Below, piece after piece: positions 8,368-15,556 of a stretch of 42,271 bases of DNA. The position numbers were made by a program, and so were the translations under genes. Where the stretch lies: positions 1 to 42,271 of the IMG/VR virus record IMGVR_UViG_3300025770_000036. One strand, written 5' to 3'. This DNA comes from a virus. Under the pieces are notes generated by a model. It worked only from the letters and a program-made list of their open reading frames with translations. It had not been told where the DNA came from and did not search any database. The first letter of the stretch is position 1. Every line of letters starts with the position of its first letter.

Positions 8368-9449
8368 TAGTGTTTCTTCTTATGTTTCTTTTTACCGCCA
8401 CCAAAAGCTTTTGAAATTGACTTAGTGGCTTTCTTAGTACCTTTCTTTGCTTTATTAGCTGCATCATCTGCTGCTTTCTTTGCTGCTTTTGAGGCCTCAT
8501 CGGATTTCTTTTTCGCCACTGCCGCCTGTTGTTCTGCAATTCTTTTAGCATCTGCCGCTTCTTGAGCAACTCGTTTTGCTTCTTCTTCGGCTTGTTGTTT
8601 TGCTTCTTCAGCCTGTTTCTTAACTTCTTCGGCTTGTCGTTCTGCTTCTGCTTTAGCTTCATCTGCAATTCTTTTTGCCTCAGCTGCTTGTTGGTCTGCA
8701 ATTCTCTTTGCATCAGCCACATCTTGAGCAACTCGTTTTGCTTCTTCTTCAGCTGCTACTCGTGCCGCTTCAGCTTCTTTCTGAACTTCTTTAGTATCTA
8801 TTTGTACATCCACATCAACTTCAATTCCTACTAACGCTGCTACATCTCCACTAACACCTACATCAACTACACCATCTTCCATAGTTGCGTGTCCTTCTCC
8901 ACCAATTCCAACTTGTTCACCAACACTAACTCCACCACCAACTGTTCCAGTTGCGGCTCCTACGGTTGCACTTCCTTCACCTTCAACACCGACACTTGAA
9001 CCAATGGATGCTTCTCCACCAGCTTCTACTCCATGTTCTCCAACACTTACATCTGCTTCTGCTGTTGCGTGTGTTTCAACATATGCATCACCTGAAACTT
9101 CAACTCCAGCCCCATCAGTACTTGCTCCTGCTTCAACACCTACTTGAGCTTTTTCCTCAATTGATGCTCCAACACTTGCACTCACATCTTCACCATCAAA
9201 TCCTGCATCTGCATGAACTTCTGCTTCAACACTTACTTCGGCTGATACTCCAGCATGAGCTTCTCCCAAGTCTGATTCTGTTGATACTCCAGCATGAGCT
9301 TCTGCAGATTCTTCATAATGAGCTTCTGCTGATACTCCATCATCACTTACCTCTACACTTGCTCCTGTATCTACTTCTACACTTGCACCAACTTCATCAT
9401 CACCTACTGATACTGATTCACTTGTTTCTACTTGATTTTCGTCAGCCAT
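8367..9449 (-). CDS. Low-complexity Ala/Val/Glu protein with TolA-like coiled coil and basic tail
   Basis: A 360-residue protein in three parts. Residues 1-215 are acidic and Gly/Ser/Val/Ala-rich with an alternating pattern (ASVEVDTGASVEV, AHAGVSAEVSVEA) that suggests a repetitive beta structure. Residues 216-325 are a long Ala/Glu/Lys/Gln coiled coil built of units such as EEAKRVAQ-ADAKRIA-QQAA. The last 35 residues are very basic (KKGTKKATKSISKAF, then KKKHKKKH). The coding DNA holds near-identical 55-base direct repeats (8534-8588 and 8696-8750). No signal peptide. Composition recalls TolA-type periplasmic spacers or histone-like tails. Function unknown; it could be a virion fibre or a DNA-condensing scaffold. 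Confidence 0.75.
   Translation of the reverse strand: MADENQVETSESVSVGDDEVGASVEVDTGASVEVSDDGVSAEAHYEESAEAHAGVSTESDLGEAHAGVSAEVSVEAEVHADAGFDGEDVSASVGASIEEKAQVGVEAGASTDGAGVEVSGDAYVETHATAEADVSVGEHGVEAGGEASIGSSVGVEGEGSATVGAATGTVGGGVSVGEQVGIGGEGHATMEDGVVDVGVSGDVAALVGIEVDVDVQIDTKEVQKEAEAARVAAEEEAKRVAQDVADAKRIADQQAAEAKRIADEAKAEAERQAEEVKKQAEEAKQQAEEEAKRVAQEAADAKRIAEQQAAVAKKKSDEASKAAKKAADDAANKAKKGTKKATKSISKAFGGGKKKHKKKH
8534..8750. repeat. Direct repeat pair inside the coiled-coil coding region
   Basis: Copies at 8534-8588 and 8696-8750 differ at only a few bases; the last 28 bases (8561-8588 and 8723-8750) are identical. They encode the repeated coiled-coil unit, and near-identity at DNA level points to recent expansion or recombination. 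Confidence 0.8.
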
Positions 9450-9470
9450 ATTCTTTCTCCTACAAGTGGT

Positions 9471-9638
9471 TTATCTGCCACCATAATTATGATACGGCGA
9501 TTCTTCTGAATCTGTATCTATTTTTAAATTTGAAAACTGTATTTTACCATTCATATTAGCATCTATATCATGACTTATATTGTCTTCACATCCAAGTGCA
9601 AACAATAACGGTATTATTACTAATAGTTTTTTAAACAT
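9471..9638 (-). CDS. Small lipoprotein
   Basis: A 55-residue protein starting MFKKLLVIIPLLFALGCEDN: a Lys-rich n-region, a hydrophobic core and a lipobox L-G-C, so Cys 17 is the likely lipidation site and about 39 residues remain after processing. The start at 9638 is chosen over a longer frame because AAGGAG lies seven bases before it. The mature part is acidic and Asp/Ser-rich with no known domain. Its position near the holin-like gene makes an outer-membrane spanin (o-spanin) possible, but there is no proline-rich spanin signature. Confidence 0.7.
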   Translation of the reverse strand: MFKKLLVIIPLLFALGCEDNISHDIDANMNGKIQFSNLKIDTDSEESPYHNYGGR

Positions 9639-9651
9639 ATCAGTCTCCTTT

Positions 9652-10080
9652 TTAAAATACATCACCTGCTAATGTATTGGTTATTTCTTTTTTAATATCT
9701 TTTTGGGTTATCCCTAAATTTCCATCCATATCTGGTTTCCAAACTTTTTTCTTTGCTCCATTATGAAACAAAGCTATTGATGGATAATTTCTCAACCTTA
9801 ATTTCTTTACAACGGCTGAAACACTATTGTGTTGTATTGATACCACAACAGTTTTTTCATGTCCTTCAATATCTTTTATCATCTTAGGATCAATATTTTT
9901 CAATTGATAATCTGCTGTGAATATCACCACAACAAACCCTTTAGATACTGCTGACTTAAAAGTTTTATCTGTAATTTCTACTTTTGCTTTAGGTCTTGTT
10001 TGACTTGATACTGTACCCATCATAACAAATCCAAGTACAAACCAAAATAGAAAATTTCTTATTATTCTTGTTTTTTTCAT
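9652..10080 (-). CDS. Exported thioredoxin-fold protein without CxxC
   Basis: A 142-residue protein with an N-terminal signal segment (FLFWFVLGFVMMGTVSSQ, residues 10-27) whose Ser-Gln end fits the Bacteroidetes Q-rule for signal peptidase I. The mature part has the thioredoxin layout: strand GFVVVIFTADY (48-58), a helix, strand TVVVSIQHN, and RNYPSIALFHNG carrying the cis-proline. Where thioredoxin has WCGPC this protein has TADYQLKN, so redox activity is unlikely. It overlaps the MshEN-like gene by four bases (ATGA). Likely periplasmic; it may be a chaperone-like or decoy partner for an envelope protein. Confidence 0.7.
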   Translation of the reverse strand: MKKTRIIRNFLFWFVLGFVMMGTVSSQTRPKAKVEITDKTFKSAVSKGFVVVIFTADYQLKNIDPKMIKDIEGHEKTVVVSIQHNSVSAVVKKLRLRNYPSIALFHNGAKKKVWKPDMDGNLGITQKDIKKEITNTLAGDVF

Positions 10081-10649
10081 TTATTGCCCACCTTAATTCT
10101 CAGTTCTGTAACTTGCTTTTCTAATTCTTCAATCTTTTCTTCATAGTCTTCTAAGGTTTCAAATACTGCATCCATATCTTCTTGAAGTGCACCAACATTA
10201 TCCTTATATTGTTCATATGAACGCGGCCAGTTATATCCTTCTGGTTTTGATGGATACTCTTGGTCATATATGTTACCAATCGCGGGTAACTCTTTTGCTT
10301 CTTGTATGTCTGCTTGTAATGCGTACCAAAATCCAACCAGTGTTGCAATACCAACTCCAGCACTAATCATCGTCTGAATGGATACTTTGAATTTTGTATT
10401 TTTACTCAATTCTGATCCTTCCACTAAACCTGATGGCTCAGGGGTTGGTATAACTGGTGTTGGCTCACTATGCCCATTCTCTAACAAAATATCTGTTAAA
10501 TCTTCCATAGTAAGAAATCCCTTATCAATTAAGATTTCCCCTATCTTTCTATTATCACCTTTTATTTGTGATTGTACAGCTGATGCTAATTGTCGTTTAG
10601 TTATTACATCTTTAACGAGCAACAGCTGACCTAATTTCTTTTCATCCAC
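10077..10649 (-). CDS. Membrane protein with MshEN-like (type II secretion/pilus ATPase N-terminal) repeats
   Basis: A 190-residue protein. Residues 5-28 (KLGQLLLVKDVITKRQLASA plus VQSQ) and 35-58 (KIGEILIDKGFLTMEDLTDI plus LLEN) match the tandem 24-residue pattern of the MshEN / GspE N-terminal domain, known in some proteins to bind cyclic di-GMP. The spacer is one residue longer than usual and the Gly of motif 1 is Asp 14. A Pro-rich linker (61-74), a membrane segment (93-112, TMISAGVGIATLVGFWYALQ) and a C-terminal coiled coil (148-186) follow. There is no ATPase domain. The N-terminus would be cytoplasmic with the coiled coil periplasmic. A phage protein of this form might sense second messenger or engage a host secretion or pilus complex; this is inference. 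Confidence 0.7.
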   Translation of the reverse strand: MDEKKLGQLLLVKDVITKRQLASAVQSQIKGDNRKIGEILIDKGFLTMEDLTDILLENGHSEPTPVIPTPEPSGLVEGSELSKNTKFKVSIQTMISAGVGIATLVGFWYALQADIQEAKELPAIGNIYDQEYPSKPEGYNWPRSYEQYKDNVGALQEDMDAVFETLEDYEEKIEELEKQVTELRIKVGNK

Positions 10650-10666
10650 TTATTCTCTCCGAGTGA

Positions 10667-10735
10667 TTAACAATCACAATTTTTACAATTGCAATTTTCA
10701 CATTTACAATCTGGGTTTTTACATGCGTTTAACAT
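10667..10735 (-). CDS. Cys-rich 22-residue metal-binding-like peptide
   Basis: A very short gene with an AGGAGAGATAAGA ribosome site before the ATG. Seven of the 22 residues are Cys, spaced CxxxxCxCxxCxCxxCxC (positions 5, 10, 12, 15, 17, 20, 22), as in small metallothionein-like peptides. It lies between the MshEN-like gene and the barrel gene, with its own ribosome site. Zinc or copper binding is likely from the pattern; the biological role is unknown. Confidence 0.65.
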   Translation of the reverse strand: MLNACKNPDCKCENCNCKNCDC

Positions 10736-10751
10736 TCTTATCTCTCCTATA

Positions 10752-12014
10752 TTAGTTTAAAAACTGATAATTTAACCCTAATCGTACATCATAAGTAGGG
10801 CGTTCCCAATAGTATAAATATTTACCTTCAGCATAAAATCCTAAATTATCTTTTAATTTAAATCCGATTACTGCACCGAAGTCATAATCATTCCATTGTT
10901 CTATTTCTGCATCCATAAATTCAAACTCAAGTGGATCCCCACCTCGTTTTTCATGTTCTTTAAATGCAAATGCATTATGGAAAGAGTATTTATCTAATCC
11001 ATAGTGGATAGGAAACAAAGTTCCCCATGCATGTATCCAAAAGTTCTCTGTGTATTTATAGTAATCTAAACCGAATGATAATGATATTTCTCGTTGATTT
11101 CCTAATGCCTTTGTTTTATCTTCAAACCAATTTTCTAATAATTCAGGAAAATGATATTGATAAAATTCTCTATCAGACATTGCCATTAATTCACCATTGG
11201 CATCAAACCATCTAAAATCACTACCTACCCAACCTATTGGTTGTCCTGTAGCTGCATCATATATAGTCATTCCACCATCTCCTACTCCATCTCCGTCTAA
11301 ATCACCGCGATAGTATTTATCACTTACACCAAATTCATCTGATGCGAAATCCCACCAAGAACCTGTATACCAACTTGTATCTATAACGGTAGGGGCAAAT
11401 CCATAAACTGGATGTTCTCTCCCACCAATACCAACTGATAGATTTAGACTTGCATCCTCTAATAGAAATTCTTTTCTAAATCTCAAATCTGCTTGGGAAT
11501 ATTTAATGTCTTCTAATTGTAAATCATGGTATTTAATTTTAGCAATAAACCAATCACCAAGATATCGTAAATTATATTCTTGAGATGTAAACTCCTCATC
11601 CCATCTACGATTTTCTTCATATTTTATTAAATACTCAAATCCTTTAACTCTACCAATTGTAGCAGCATCATTTGGACTTGATTCATTTCCTTTATACCAA
11701 TCTCCACCAACACCAGCATTTTTAACTCCTCGTTTTGGTTCATAATGAAATCTTGCGATTTTTCTTATACCAAATGAGAAATCAAAATCTGGTTTTAATT
11801 CTATATCTTCTTTATTTACACTAATAGTTCCATTTACCCAATCTGGTAGGCCAGTTTCTGGATTTATTAACTGCAATCTGTATCTATCATCTTCCCATTT
11901 AGGTGAAGATAAATTAAATCCAGCATATACAGTTGAATATTTAAAAAAGTCTGTTATTAAATTCTGTGAGAACACAAAACTAAATAACAATGGTATCATC
12001 CATAATTTTCTCAT
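10752..12014 (-). CDS. Exported outer-membrane-barrel-like protein
   Basis: A 420-residue protein with a clear signal peptide (MRKLWMIPLLFSFVFS, cut before Gln 17, fitting the Q-rule). The mature chain is rich in Tyr, Trp and Phe in alternating strands (STVYAGFNLS, EYNLRYLGDWFIAKIKY, NLSVGIGG, EISLSFGLDYY, LGFYAEGKYLYYW) and ends in a strand, VRLGLNYQFLN, like outer-membrane beta-barrels. A DxDGDGxGDG loop (about 241-250) could bind calcium. It begins 44 bases after a late-promoter-like motif and is followed by envelope-related genes. Phages rarely encode such proteins. It could change the host surface, for example in superinfection exclusion, or mimic a host porin; it is not recognisable as a named family. 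Confidence 0.7.
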   Translation of the reverse strand: MRKLWMIPLLFSFVFSQNLITDFFKYSTVYAGFNLSSPKWEDDRYRLQLINPETGLPDWVNGTISVNKEDIELKPDFDFSFGIRKIARFHYEPKRGVKNAGVGGDWYKGNESSPNDAATIGRVKGFEYLIKYEENRRWDEEFTSQEYNLRYLGDWFIAKIKYHDLQLEDIKYSQADLRFRKEFLLEDASLNLSVGIGGREHPVYGFAPTVIDTSWYTGSWWDFASDEFGVSDKYYRGDLDGDGVGDGGMTIYDAATGQPIGWVGSDFRWFDANGELMAMSDREFYQYHFPELLENWFEDKTKALGNQREISLSFGLDYYKYTENFWIHAWGTLFPIHYGLDKYSFHNAFAFKEHEKRGGDPLEFEFMDAEIEQWNDYDFGAVIGFKLKDNLGFYAEGKYLYYWERPTYDVRLGLNYQFLN

Positions 12015-12057
12015 ACTTCGTCAATCCTTTCTATAGTTAATTGATTATGACTTATTA

Positions 12058-12065
12058 ATAAATAT
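12058..12065 (-). promoter_or_regulatory. Late-promoter-like motif ATATTTAT
   Basis: Minus-strand reading GATTTTAATATTTATTAATA, 44 bases before the barrel gene start in an 80-base gap. It is one of the best matches to the repeated core with flanks. Confidence 0.45.
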
Positions 12066-12094
12066 TAAAATCTTTAAAATTTAGGTAAAACTAA

Positions 12095-12529
12095 CTACTT
12101 TTTTGATACTTTTTTCCCCGTATCCCGTACAGTTTTTTCGTTAGAAACTGCATGTAATCCTTGTTTTTGTTTATCTGATAGTTTATCGGTAGATTTAGGC
12201 AAATAACCGTCTTTAGCCTGGCGTGCACCACGCGGTAATCGTTTCTCTAAGGTTAAGGATTTTAGTTTTTCATTGGGCACTACCATTTTACTTCTCCTGT
12301 CGGTCATGTAAAATACTGTTTTTGTCATTCCGACTCTCACGACTCTGGCTTCTCGGCCACTAATATAGATAACATCATCATTATTAAAATCGTTACCCAT
12401 AAATATTTGCATACCCTGAATCATATTCATTATGGACTCTTTAAAAAAGAACATAATACCAAATGTAACTACCATCCAACCGTAATGTCCTATTAAGGTT
12501 TTCAATAACCCTTGAACATCGGTATCCAT
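12095..12529 (-). CDS. Mini-MscS: pore helix plus MscS beta domain
   Basis: A 144-residue protein. Residues 14-43 form a membrane segment ending in ESIMNMIQGMQIFMG, which lines up with the TM3 pore helix of the mechanosensitive channel MscS. Residues 44-98 match its beta domain: NDFNNDDVIYISGREARVVR, then a TKT, DRRSKM and the hallmark VPNEKL (84-89). The first two MscS helices and the C-terminal alpha/beta vestibule are missing; instead there is a basic, Lys/Gln-rich tail to residue 144. It could form a small oligomeric channel, or join and alter host MscS-type channels. It is followed by the barrel gene and preceded by a motif at 12583. Confidence 0.7.
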   Translation of the reverse strand: MDTDVQGLLKTLIGHYGWMVVTFGIMFFFKESIMNMIQGMQIFMGNDFNNDDVIYISGREARVVRVGMTKTVFYMTDRRSKMVVPNEKLKSLTLEKRLPRGARQAKDGYLPKSTDKLSDKQKQGLHAVSNEKTVRDTGKKVSKK

Positions 12530-12582
12530 CGTAGTCTCTCTCCTGTTTTAATTATTAAAAAATTACTCCCCTGTAATCAATA

Positions 12583-12590
12583 ATAAATAG
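12583..12590 (-). promoter_or_regulatory. Late-promoter-like motif, variant CTATTTAT
   Basis: Minus-strand reading CCTATTTATTATTGATT, 54 bases before the mini-MscS start. The flank TTATTGA is shared with the copy at 26979; the first core base differs. Confidence 0.35.
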
Positions 12591-12603
12591 GATATATACT
12601 TAA

Positions 12604-13617
12604 TTAAACATCAAATCTTATAACTATTGATGTGTTTGAATCTTTACTAAACTTCACTGCTTTACTTAACTTACCAATAGCCATAAGTTCATTACTATCA
12701 TTATAAAGTCCTACAGTACTAACATATGGTCGAAATTCAGAATGTGTTGTGTATGATGCCACCTTAGAAGCTGCATTATAAAATGGTTTTAAACTGCCCG
12801 TTCCCACACCCGTTGGTTGATCACCTGGTGGGAAAAATCTTGACATTGATACACTTCCTTCTGCAATTGATATACTACCACTTCGTTCAAATGTAGCACT
12901 TATATTAGTACTTAAATTAAACTCACTTGGTGTAGCATCCACAACATATTCATGTTCATATAATGTAGAAGTTGCTTTATAATTTAAAGTATGTCCTGTT
13001 GAAGTTCCTACATTTACATAAGAACCTGTATCGGTTATAACAATTTGGCCATGTTCATAAAAAACATTACCTACCTCACTACCACTTCCATTTGATTGTA
13101 CACCTTGACTCCTATTAAATGAACTTGATTTAAATGCAGCATAACTTGCTGAATGAGCAAAATCAAATAAATTCCCATCTCCGTCATCTCGGATATCAAA
13201 AGTTTGGCCATCAGCTGTAGCTGATAGTGTTACACTTTCTGGTTTTATTTGTTCACCGAATAATTGTCTTGGTATGGAAAATATTCTTGCCGTACCATTT
13301 AGTTCGCGATTAATCTTTTTAGGATTATTACTTCCAAAATTTCCATATGGTTCTGAACTTCTTTTATAATAGAGTTGATTTATTCCATGCCAATTAGGTA
13401 AATCATAGAATGTACCATATTCAAATGCACTTGCAGATTGAACATAACTACCAAAACTCTGTGAAGCTGCGGAACCTGTATTGAAATTATGATGAGAACC
13501 ACTAACTGCTTTTAAAACAAAGTGTCCACTCCCACTATCATTGTTAGTTAGTGTGAATGACTTATACGCTTTAAAAGGTTTAATTGACTTACTCGATGGG
13601 TCAATGTTTTTGAACAT
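12604..13617 (-). CDS. Virion structural protein, paralogue A
   Basis: A 337-residue Ser/Gly/Thr-rich beta protein with no signal peptide. Its C-terminus (STVGLYNDSNELMAIGKLSK) closely matches that of the next gene upstream (TSVGMYNDENELLAIAKLSK), and both proteins are 337 residues, so the two arose by duplication. It sits at the end of the structural gene run. Composition and place suggest a tail or baseplate component. The N-terminal halves have diverged. No named T4 counterpart is recognised. Confidence 0.8.
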   Translation of the reverse strand: MFKNIDPSSKSIKPFKAYKSFTLTNNDSGSGHFVLKAVSGSHHNFNTGSAASQSFGSYVQSASAFEYGTFYDLPNWHGINQLYYKRSSEPYGNFGSNNPKKINRELNGTARIFSIPRQLFGEQIKPESVTLSATADGQTFDIRDDGDGNLFDFAHSASYAAFKSSSFNRSQGVQSNGSGSEVGNVFYEHGQIVITDTGSYVNVGTSTGHTLNYKATSTLYEHEYVVDATPSEFNLSTNISATFERSGSISIAEGSVSMSRFFPPGDQPTGVGTGSLKPFYNAASKVASYTTHSEFRPYVSTVGLYNDSNELMAIGKLSKAVKFSKDSNTSIVIRFDV

Positions 13618-13629
13618 TATAGTTTCCCC

Positions 13630-14640
13630 TTAGAAGTCAAGTTTTACTTTTATAATAGCTTCCCTTGAGTATGATTTCAAAATAGGTTTACTTAGTTTAG
13701 CAATAGCCAACAACTCATTTTCATCATTGTACATACCTACAGAAGTAATATAAACTTTAGGGTCTTTGAAGAAAGTTTGTTGTGTTAATGCTCCATCTGA
13801 ACCTGTAAAGAAAGTTGGATTGGAACTAAAGTTGTATCGTTTGTTATTCACTCTACAGAAAAAGTTTGTTGAAGTTATTTCTTCTTCTCTACGAGCTTGA
13901 ACTTTATTACCTGTTACCATTGAATTATAAAATTTCATTCCATTGTCATCGAATGCATCTGCACTTCTGGCACTTGCCATTGAGGCACTTGCATCAAGTT
14001 GGGATGCACTTAATAAAATAATTCCTAAATCTGGATAGAATGTACCAATTGCTCCACCTGGTTGAGAAACTGCTGCAGTTTTAATAACACCTGTTCCTGT
14101 CTCCAATGAACCTGAAACAATATTATATACTCTCCCACCCTCATTAACAGTTGGGTTATTAGTTGCTCCACTATCATCAATTAATTTTAATGGTGTACTC
14201 CCAAGATGTAGTTCCCAATTACCTGGATCAATCTTTTCTCTCATACGAGCTCTATTGAACGAGATGAAGTAAAAATCATCTGCAGTAGAAGCTGCACTTG
14301 TGAATGTAAATTTCTCGGTATTGGGTGATAACAAAACATTTCTGAATTGTCGATACATCCCAGCAGTTTGTCTTCCACCACTTGTTAATTTGGTAGTATT
14401 TCCTGCTGAACCACTCCCATTAAAATTAGCATATCCTATATCAAATTGTATTTCTGATGTTGAATCGCTTGGTACTTTATGATATATTGCACGATACGAA
14501 CCACTAACATCACCTAATGCTGATGCTGTAAAGAAAGTGGTTAATGTTCCACTTCCACCACTAAAAATACCACTTGATACTTTAGTTCGTTGATTTTCAA
14601 CTACATCGTTTTCAAAATCGAATCTTGTAAATACTGACAT
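13630..14640 (-). CDS. Virion structural protein, paralogue B
   Basis: A beta-rich structural protein of about 336 residues, paralogous to the gene at 12604 over the last ~45 residues and similar in Ser/Gly-rich layout. Two ATGs stand in tandem at 14643 and 14640. The second is six bases after AAGGAG and the first only three, so 14640 is preferred. The middle holds FISFNRARMREKIDPGNWEL and SGSLETGTGVIK, typical of repetitive tail proteins. It lies just after the 278-residue structural gene with an 8-10 base gap, so it is in the same late operon. Exact virion position unknown. Confidence 0.8.
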   Translation of the reverse strand: MSVFTRFDFENDVVENQRTKVSSGIFSGGSGTLTTFFTASALGDVSGSYRAIYHKVPSDSTSEIQFDIGYANFNGSGSAGNTTKLTSGGRQTAGMYRQFRNVLLSPNTEKFTFTSAASTADDFYFISFNRARMREKIDPGNWELHLGSTPLKLIDDSGATNNPTVNEGGRVYNIVSGSLETGTGVIKTAAVSQPGGAIGTFYPDLGIILLSASQLDASASMASARSADAFDDNGMKFYNSMVTGNKVQARREEEITSTNFFCRVNNKRYNFSSNPTFFTGSDGALTQQTFFKDPKVYITSVGMYNDENELLAIAKLSKPILKSYSREAIIKVKLDF

Positions 14641-14650
14641 CATCTACTCC

Positions 14651-15487
14651 TTATAATTTACTTGGGTCTGCTTTAACAGTAACTGCAACATTATATGTCG
14701 CCCCTGTGTCCAACCCAATTACGGTTACATTTGTTGAAGTGTCTGAAGTTACAGAACGAGAAACGACATTTACAGATTTTCCTGTAATTGTTATTGAACT
14801 CTTTCTCTCTTCCTCGTTTAAGAATACTGGAGTAGTTGCCCCTGCATTAAATTGTAAATCTGCAATATTCATATCTTCCAGTTCATCTAAAAATGCGGTT
14901 GCACCCAATTTACCAGCTGCTCCTGCGGAAAATCTTCCCCGACTGGATCCAGCTACTCTTCTTGCAAACCTTTGTTTTGGTGGTACTCTACTTTTCTTCG
15001 TATTAGAAGAAACGATTACTGGAGTCAAGTTAGCTATAATACCATCATGTAAGATGAAGTTATATCCACTTTCGTTATCACTACCATTTCGCGTGTTTGG
15101 TGTAATAGTTTGAGTAATACCAGGACCATTGAAAACTAATGATGGTGATGGAATTTCAAGTATTGGTAATTTAGCAGTATTCTTCGGTAAGGATACTAAC
15201 TTATATCTCATAACTTGATTTTCATCTACAAAGGCTTCCAATAACGGCATATTCTCAATTACTGCTCCGTAATAATTTGAACCATTCGGATGTGCTGTAT
15301 CCCATAGACTGTAATCTATTTCGTCATCCGATAATGCAAACTTTGTTATTCTGAACTCGTCTTGCCCTCTTGCCAATAGTTCTCGACCTTTTTTGGTAAG
15401 AATAGCATCAACGGTTACGCTTGTATTGTTTAGAAATCCCATTTTCACGCGTCTTGGGGATGTCCAAACGACTGATTTTTTATTCAT
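14651..15487 (-). CDS. Virion structural protein, 278 residues
   Basis: Starts MNKKSVVWTSPRRVK; AGGAG six bases upstream supports this start over an internal Met (residue 16, MGFLNNTSVTVDA) that lacks a ribosome site. The segment GFLNNTSVTVDAILTKKGRE then LFITKFALSDDEIDYSLW-like residues (about 17-60) is a pattern I associate with structural proteins of marine myophages but cannot name. A central Arg/Ser/Gly stretch (VPPKQRFARRVAGSSRGRFS) precedes a C-terminal beta region resembling an Ig-like domain (SITITGKSVNVVSRSVTS). A late-promoter-like motif lies 47 bases upstream. Confidence 0.75.
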   Translation of the reverse strand: MNKKSVVWTSPRRVKMGFLNNTSVTVDAILTKKGRELLARGQDEFRITKFALSDDEIDYSLWDTAHPNGSNYYGAVIENMPLLEAFVDENQVMRYKLVSLPKNTAKLPILEIPSPSLVFNGPGITQTITPNTRNGSDNESGYNFILHDGIIANLTPVIVSSNTKKSRVPPKQRFARRVAGSSRGRFSAGAAGKLGATAFLDELEDMNIADLQFNAGATTPVFLNEEERKSSITITGKSVNVVSRSVTSDTSTNVTVIGLDTGATYNVAVTVKADPSKL

Positions 15488-15533
15488 TTAAATACTCCTA
15501 ATTGTATTATATTTGAGATGGAAAACCTCATAG

Positions 15534-15541
15534 ATAAATAT
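15534..15541 (-). promoter_or_regulatory. Late-promoter-like motif ATATTTAT
   Basis: Minus-strand reading GTATATATTTATCTATGAG in the 69-base gap before the 278-residue structural gene. The 15 bases ATATTTATCTATGAG recur exactly at 31953. Confidence 0.45.
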
Positions 15542-15556
15542 ATACTTACTCATCTT

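Noticed and set aside
8345-8731. A 128-residue Lys/Gln/Leu-rich minus-strand frame
   Set aside because: Frame-shifted shadow of the coiled-coil region of the 8367-9449 gene.
8951-9559. A 202-residue plus-strand Leu/His-rich frame
   Set aside because: It is the shadow of the repetitive Ala/Val/Glu gene on the other strand; composition is an artefact of the repeats and there is no ribosome site.
10151-10363. 70-residue minus-strand frame in another phase of the MshEN-like gene
   Set aside because: Out-of-frame shadow; the 190-residue frame shows clear domain structure.
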